Source: Sphingomonas sp. Root241 (lineage in GTDB: Bacteria; Pseudomonadota; Alphaproteobacteria; Sphingomonadales; Sphingomonadaceae). From it: DNA of 64,000 nt. Shown in pieces: positions 61,949 through 64,000 of the stretch; position 1 is the first letter of the stretch, and each line of letters begins with the position of its first letter. The position numbers and the translations under genes are program-made. The stretch covers positions 189,742 through 253,741 of the forward strand of contig NZ_LMIV01000003.1 in assembly GCF_001428865.1 (NCBI RefSeq), written 5' to 3'. The notes under the pieces were generated by a model that saw only the letters and a list, made by a program, of their open reading frames with translations, was not told the DNA's origin and did no database searches.

Positions 61949-62132
61949 TATAACATCCGTCTCAGGCCCGGATCGGTCCGGCCGAAGCCGGGCGGTAGAG
62001 CTTCAGGTGGGGCTTAAAACCAAACAGATTTTCCGATTGCAGTTAATGCAACGACGTTTCTTGTCGAAATCCGTTCCGAATCCGATCGATAGCGGTTGCA
62101 ACGAACATCTTCCGGGCTTAGCGGTGCGCGCC

Positions 62133-62447
62133 GTGAAAGACCAAATGATTGCTGAGATTGACCGCGCGTCTCTGTTCCTCAAGGCGCTGTCGGGTCGGAG
62201 TCGCCTGTTGCTGTTGTGCCATTTGTGGGACGGCGAGAAGTCCGTTGGCGAGCTGGCGAGGCTCACCGGCGCGCGCGATACTGCCGTCTCGCAGCAGCTC
62301 GCCTTGCTTCGCCGCGAAGGCATGGTCAACGCGCGCCGCGCCGGCCAGATGATCTTCTATTCGCTGGCCAGCGCGGAGGCGAAGCGCATGCTCGAATCGC
62401 TTCACGACCTGTTCTGCGCGGAGCCGCTCGCCAGGGCGGCCGAGTAG
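62133..62447 (+). CDS. ArsR/SmtB-type winged-helix regulator
   Basis: 104 aa from the GTG at 62133 (ATG at 62145 or a longer GTG start at 62007 are alternatives; the extra upstream residues do not look like family sequence). The core FLKALSGRSRLLLLCHLWDGEKSVGELARLTGARDTAVSQQLALLRREGMVNARRAGQMIFYSL is a typical ArsR HTH with wing. No metal-binding CxC motif is present in the recognition helix, so it probably responds to another signal. It has no partner operon gene downstream. Confidence 0.85.
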   Translation: MKDQMIAEIDRASLFLKALSGRSRLLLLCHLWDGEKSVGELARLTGARDTAVSQQLALLRREGMVNARRAGQMIFYSLASAEAKRMLESLHDLFCAEPLARAAE

Positions 62448-62527
62448 AATCCTCGCGCGGCGCCGGCTCCGAGCCGGAGCTGCCACCAAGCCATCCAGGG
62501 CTCCGGCCTTCGCCGGAGCACCAGGTC

Positions 62528-62768
62528 GTATCGACATTCAACCTAAAACTCCCTCTCCCCTTGATAGGGGAGAGGATAGCGAAGCTTAGCGCTTTAGCGC
62601 CTAGCGTAGCTTGGAGAGGGGTAGAGCGGAGCGAAGCTCCGCCGGCCGCTTTGCGGCCGCACCCCCTCACCCAGCTTCGACTAAGGCCGCGCAGAAGTGC
62701 GCGACCCAAGTCTGCGCAACCCTCTCCCCCTTTCAGGGGGCGAGGGAAGTATGGCTGAATGTCGATAC
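62528..62768. mobile_element. MITE-like element with 13-bp perfect terminal inverted repeats
   Basis: GTATCGACATTCA (62528-62540) is perfectly inverted at 62756-62768 (TGAATGTCGATAC). The 241-bp interior has no coding gene and many inner palindromes (CTCTCCCCTTGATAGGGGAG; GCTTAGCGCTTTAGCGCC). A separate perfect hairpin GCTCCGGC/GCCGGAGC at 62500-62519 follows the ArsR gene. This element and that hairpin fill the 342-bp gap from 62448 to 62789. No flanking target duplication could be defined. Confidence 0.6.
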
Positions 62769-62789
62769 GCCCCATAGTAGCTGGCGTGC

Positions 62790-63716
62790 CTAGGGGGCCG
62801 CCGAGTAGAGCCGCTCGACATCCTCGCGCCGCGCGAGTTCCGAGCCGGGGGTGATCAGCGCCGCCGCGCCCGCGGCGACGCCGTAGCGCAGCGCCTCTTC
62901 GAGCGACTTGCCCGAGGCGAGGGCGAGCGTGATCCCCGCGACCATCGAATCGCCCGCACCCACCGCGCTGCCGGCCGGCACTTCGATTGCGGGCATCCGC
63001 AGCTCGACATCCTCGGCCACCAGCAACGCGCCGCGATCGCCGAGCGAGACCACGATCACATCGGCGAAGCCGCGGGCGAGCAACTCGCGCGCCGCCTCGC
63101 ACTCCGCGGCCGCATCGGGCAGTTCGCGGCCGACCAGTTCCTGTACTTCGCGCAGGCTGGGCTTGATCAGAAAGGCGCAGCTGCCCTCGACCGCGGCCAG
63201 CGCGTCCCCCGAGGTATCGATCACCAGCCGCGCGCCGATCCGGCCGCACAATACGCAGAGTCGGCGGAAGATCTGGGGATCGCAATCGGGCGGCAGGCTG
63301 CCGCTCGCGATCACATAAGCGGGCGGGCCTTCGACTCCGCCTACTGTCTCGAGGATATGCTCCAGCTCCTCGTCGCTCAGCGACGGCCCGGGCAGCACGA
63401 AGCGATATTGCTCGCCGCTTTCTTCCTCGTCGACCGTGAAGCTTTCTCGCGTCGTGCCGGCGATGGGCACGGGGGCGATCGGCACGCCTGATTCGCGCAG
63501 CAGCTTCTCGAACGTCGTGCCGGACGATCCGCCGCAGGGAAACACCGCGGTCACTTCGCCGCCCAAAGCGTGGACCACGCGCGCCACGTTGATCCCGCCG
63601 CCGCCCGGCTCGAAGCGTGGCGGGGTGCAGCGCAGTTTGTGTGTCGGCCGGACGTTTTCGGTGCCGGTGAAGACGTCGAGCGCCGGATTGAGCGTCAGCG
63701 TTACGATTGCGGCCAT
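62790..63716 (-). CDS. PfkB-family hexose kinase (1-phosphofructokinase/6-phosphofructokinase II-like)
   Basis: 308 aa. PfkB motifs: TLTLNPALDVF at the start, PGGGGINVARVVHALGG, and the catalytic VPAGSAVGAGDSMVAGI with the base Asp near the end. The closeness to LacC/FruK/PfkB suggests phosphorylation of fructose-1-phosphate, tagatose-6-phosphate or fructose-6-phosphate. ATG at 63716. The next gene upstream (63720) is 3 bp away, so they are co-transcribed. Confidence 0.9.
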   Translation of the reverse strand: MAAIVTLTLNPALDVFTGTENVRPTHKLRCTPPRFEPGGGGINVARVVHALGGEVTAVFPCGGSSGTTFEKLLRESGVPIAPVPIAGTTRESFTVDEEESGEQYRFVLPGPSLSDEELEHILETVGGVEGPPAYVIASGSLPPDCDPQIFRRLCVLCGRIGARLVIDTSGDALAAVEGSCAFLIKPSLREVQELVGRELPDAAAECEAARELLARGFADVIVVSLGDRGALLVAEDVELRMPAIEVPAGSAVGAGDSMVAGITLALASGKSLEEALRYGVAAGAAALITPGSELARREDVERLYSAAP

Positions 63717-63719
63717 GCG

Positions 63720-64000
63720 TCAGCGCCGCCGATCGAGCACCGCGCGCGCCGCGGGGACGATCAAGTCCAGCGGCCGGTTGACTCGCATCCGATGCCAGCC
63801 GGCAAGCTCGCCCACCGAAAGCCGCGATTGCTCGCGCACCACCTCGACGGTCGCGTCCGAAGCGTCGCCGTCGCGCGCGCTCACCCGGGCGATGCGATCG
63901 CGCTCGGGCGCCTCCAGCCAGAGGCCGGTGAACGGCACGCGGCGGCGCAGTGCGATCGCCTCCGCCACGTCGCGCTCGCTGCGGCTCAGGAACACGGCGT
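63720..64000 (-). CDS. C-terminal part of a P-loop AAA-type kinase (probable APH-kinase fusion), cut by window end
   Basis: The visible 91+ residues (FLSRSERDVAEAIALRRRVPFTGLWLEAPERDRIARVSARDGDASDATVEVVREQ) match the C-terminus of AAA-family ATPases of the zeta-toxin/nucleoside-kinase type that are often fused to an aminoglycoside-phosphotransferase-like domain. The N-terminus and P-loop lie beyond 64000, so the fusion is a guess. It is directly upstream of the PfkB gene. Confidence 0.65.
   Translation of the reverse strand, partial: AVFLSRSERDVAEAIALRRRVPFTGLWLEAPERDRIARVSARDGDASDATVEVVREQSRLSVGELAGWHRMRVNRPLDLIVPAARAVLDRRR

Noticed and set aside
62007..62132. N-terminal extension of the ArsR regulator from GTG 62007
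   Set aside because: The extra residues lack family similarity and the region looks like a promoter; kept only as an alternative start.

Overview
The window is GC-rich, tightly packed alphaproteobacterial chromosome, most likely from a sphingomonad (Sphingomonas or a close relative). The evidence is three long TonB-dependent receptors, two of them with the sphingomonad/caulobacter-type 'VVTGIR' plug start, receptor-linked flavin-dependent halogenase homologues, DUF6445 proteins, and dispersed palindromic repeats of the 'CGTCAYCCCSG' type. No rRNA, tRNA, CRISPR array or intact insertion sequence was found.

Bases 1-14.9 kb form an L-arabinose/arabinan utilisation region. A GH51 arabinofuranosidase tail (cut by the window edge) is followed by a FadR-type GntR regulator. 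A leftward operon carries a TonB receptor, a GH43 arabinanase and a FucP-like sugar/H+ symporter. A divergent rightward operon carries a GguC/AraD1-like FAH-fold enzyme, GH51, GH127 and GH27. A leftward IlvD/Edd-type sugar-acid dehydratase follows. A shared palindrome (TAGTCWGAC core) sits at all three promoters and is the probable GntR operator. Together these genes import arabino-oligosaccharides, trim them to L-arabinose and feed a non-phosphorylative (arabinonate) pathway.

Bases 14.9-33.2 kb hold a leftward, translationally coupled gene set for an extracellular contractile injection system (eCIS, Afp/PVC/MAC-like). In transcription order it encodes a DUF4255 cap, an unassigned 400-aa protein, a sheath with a Pro/Asn-rich insert, two gp19-fold tube proteins, a DUF5908 protein, a LysM adaptor, a VgrG-like spike, a PAAR tip, a gp25 wedge, two baseplate-J-like proteins, an AAA+ ATPase and a CIS tape-measure-type protein. 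No toxin or tail fibre gene was recognised inside it.

Bases 33.4-50.6 kb form a second carbohydrate region. It holds a halogenase homologue, an Oar-like TonB receptor, a DUF6445 putative Fe(II)/2OG oxygenase, a GH43-F5/8C-FnIII enzyme, CutC and a glycosylasparaginase. A MerR regulator with a divergent methyltransferase follows, then a GH144/glucoamylase-like protein, a LacI regulator, a GH3 beta-glucosidase and a GPH-type transporter. Four copies of a TGTAACCGGTTACA-like palindrome link these parts into one likely LacI regulon.

Bases 50.9-64 kb hold an RNB-domain ribonuclease and a receiver-domain remnant. A third TonB cluster follows (receptor, two halogenase homologues, LacI regulator, MFS transporter) with a tandem AGAACGTTCT operator over its probable promoter. 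The end carries AlkB, an ArsR regulator, a 241-bp MITE-like element, a PfkB kinase and the C-terminal end of a P-loop kinase/APH-fusion protein cut by the window edge.
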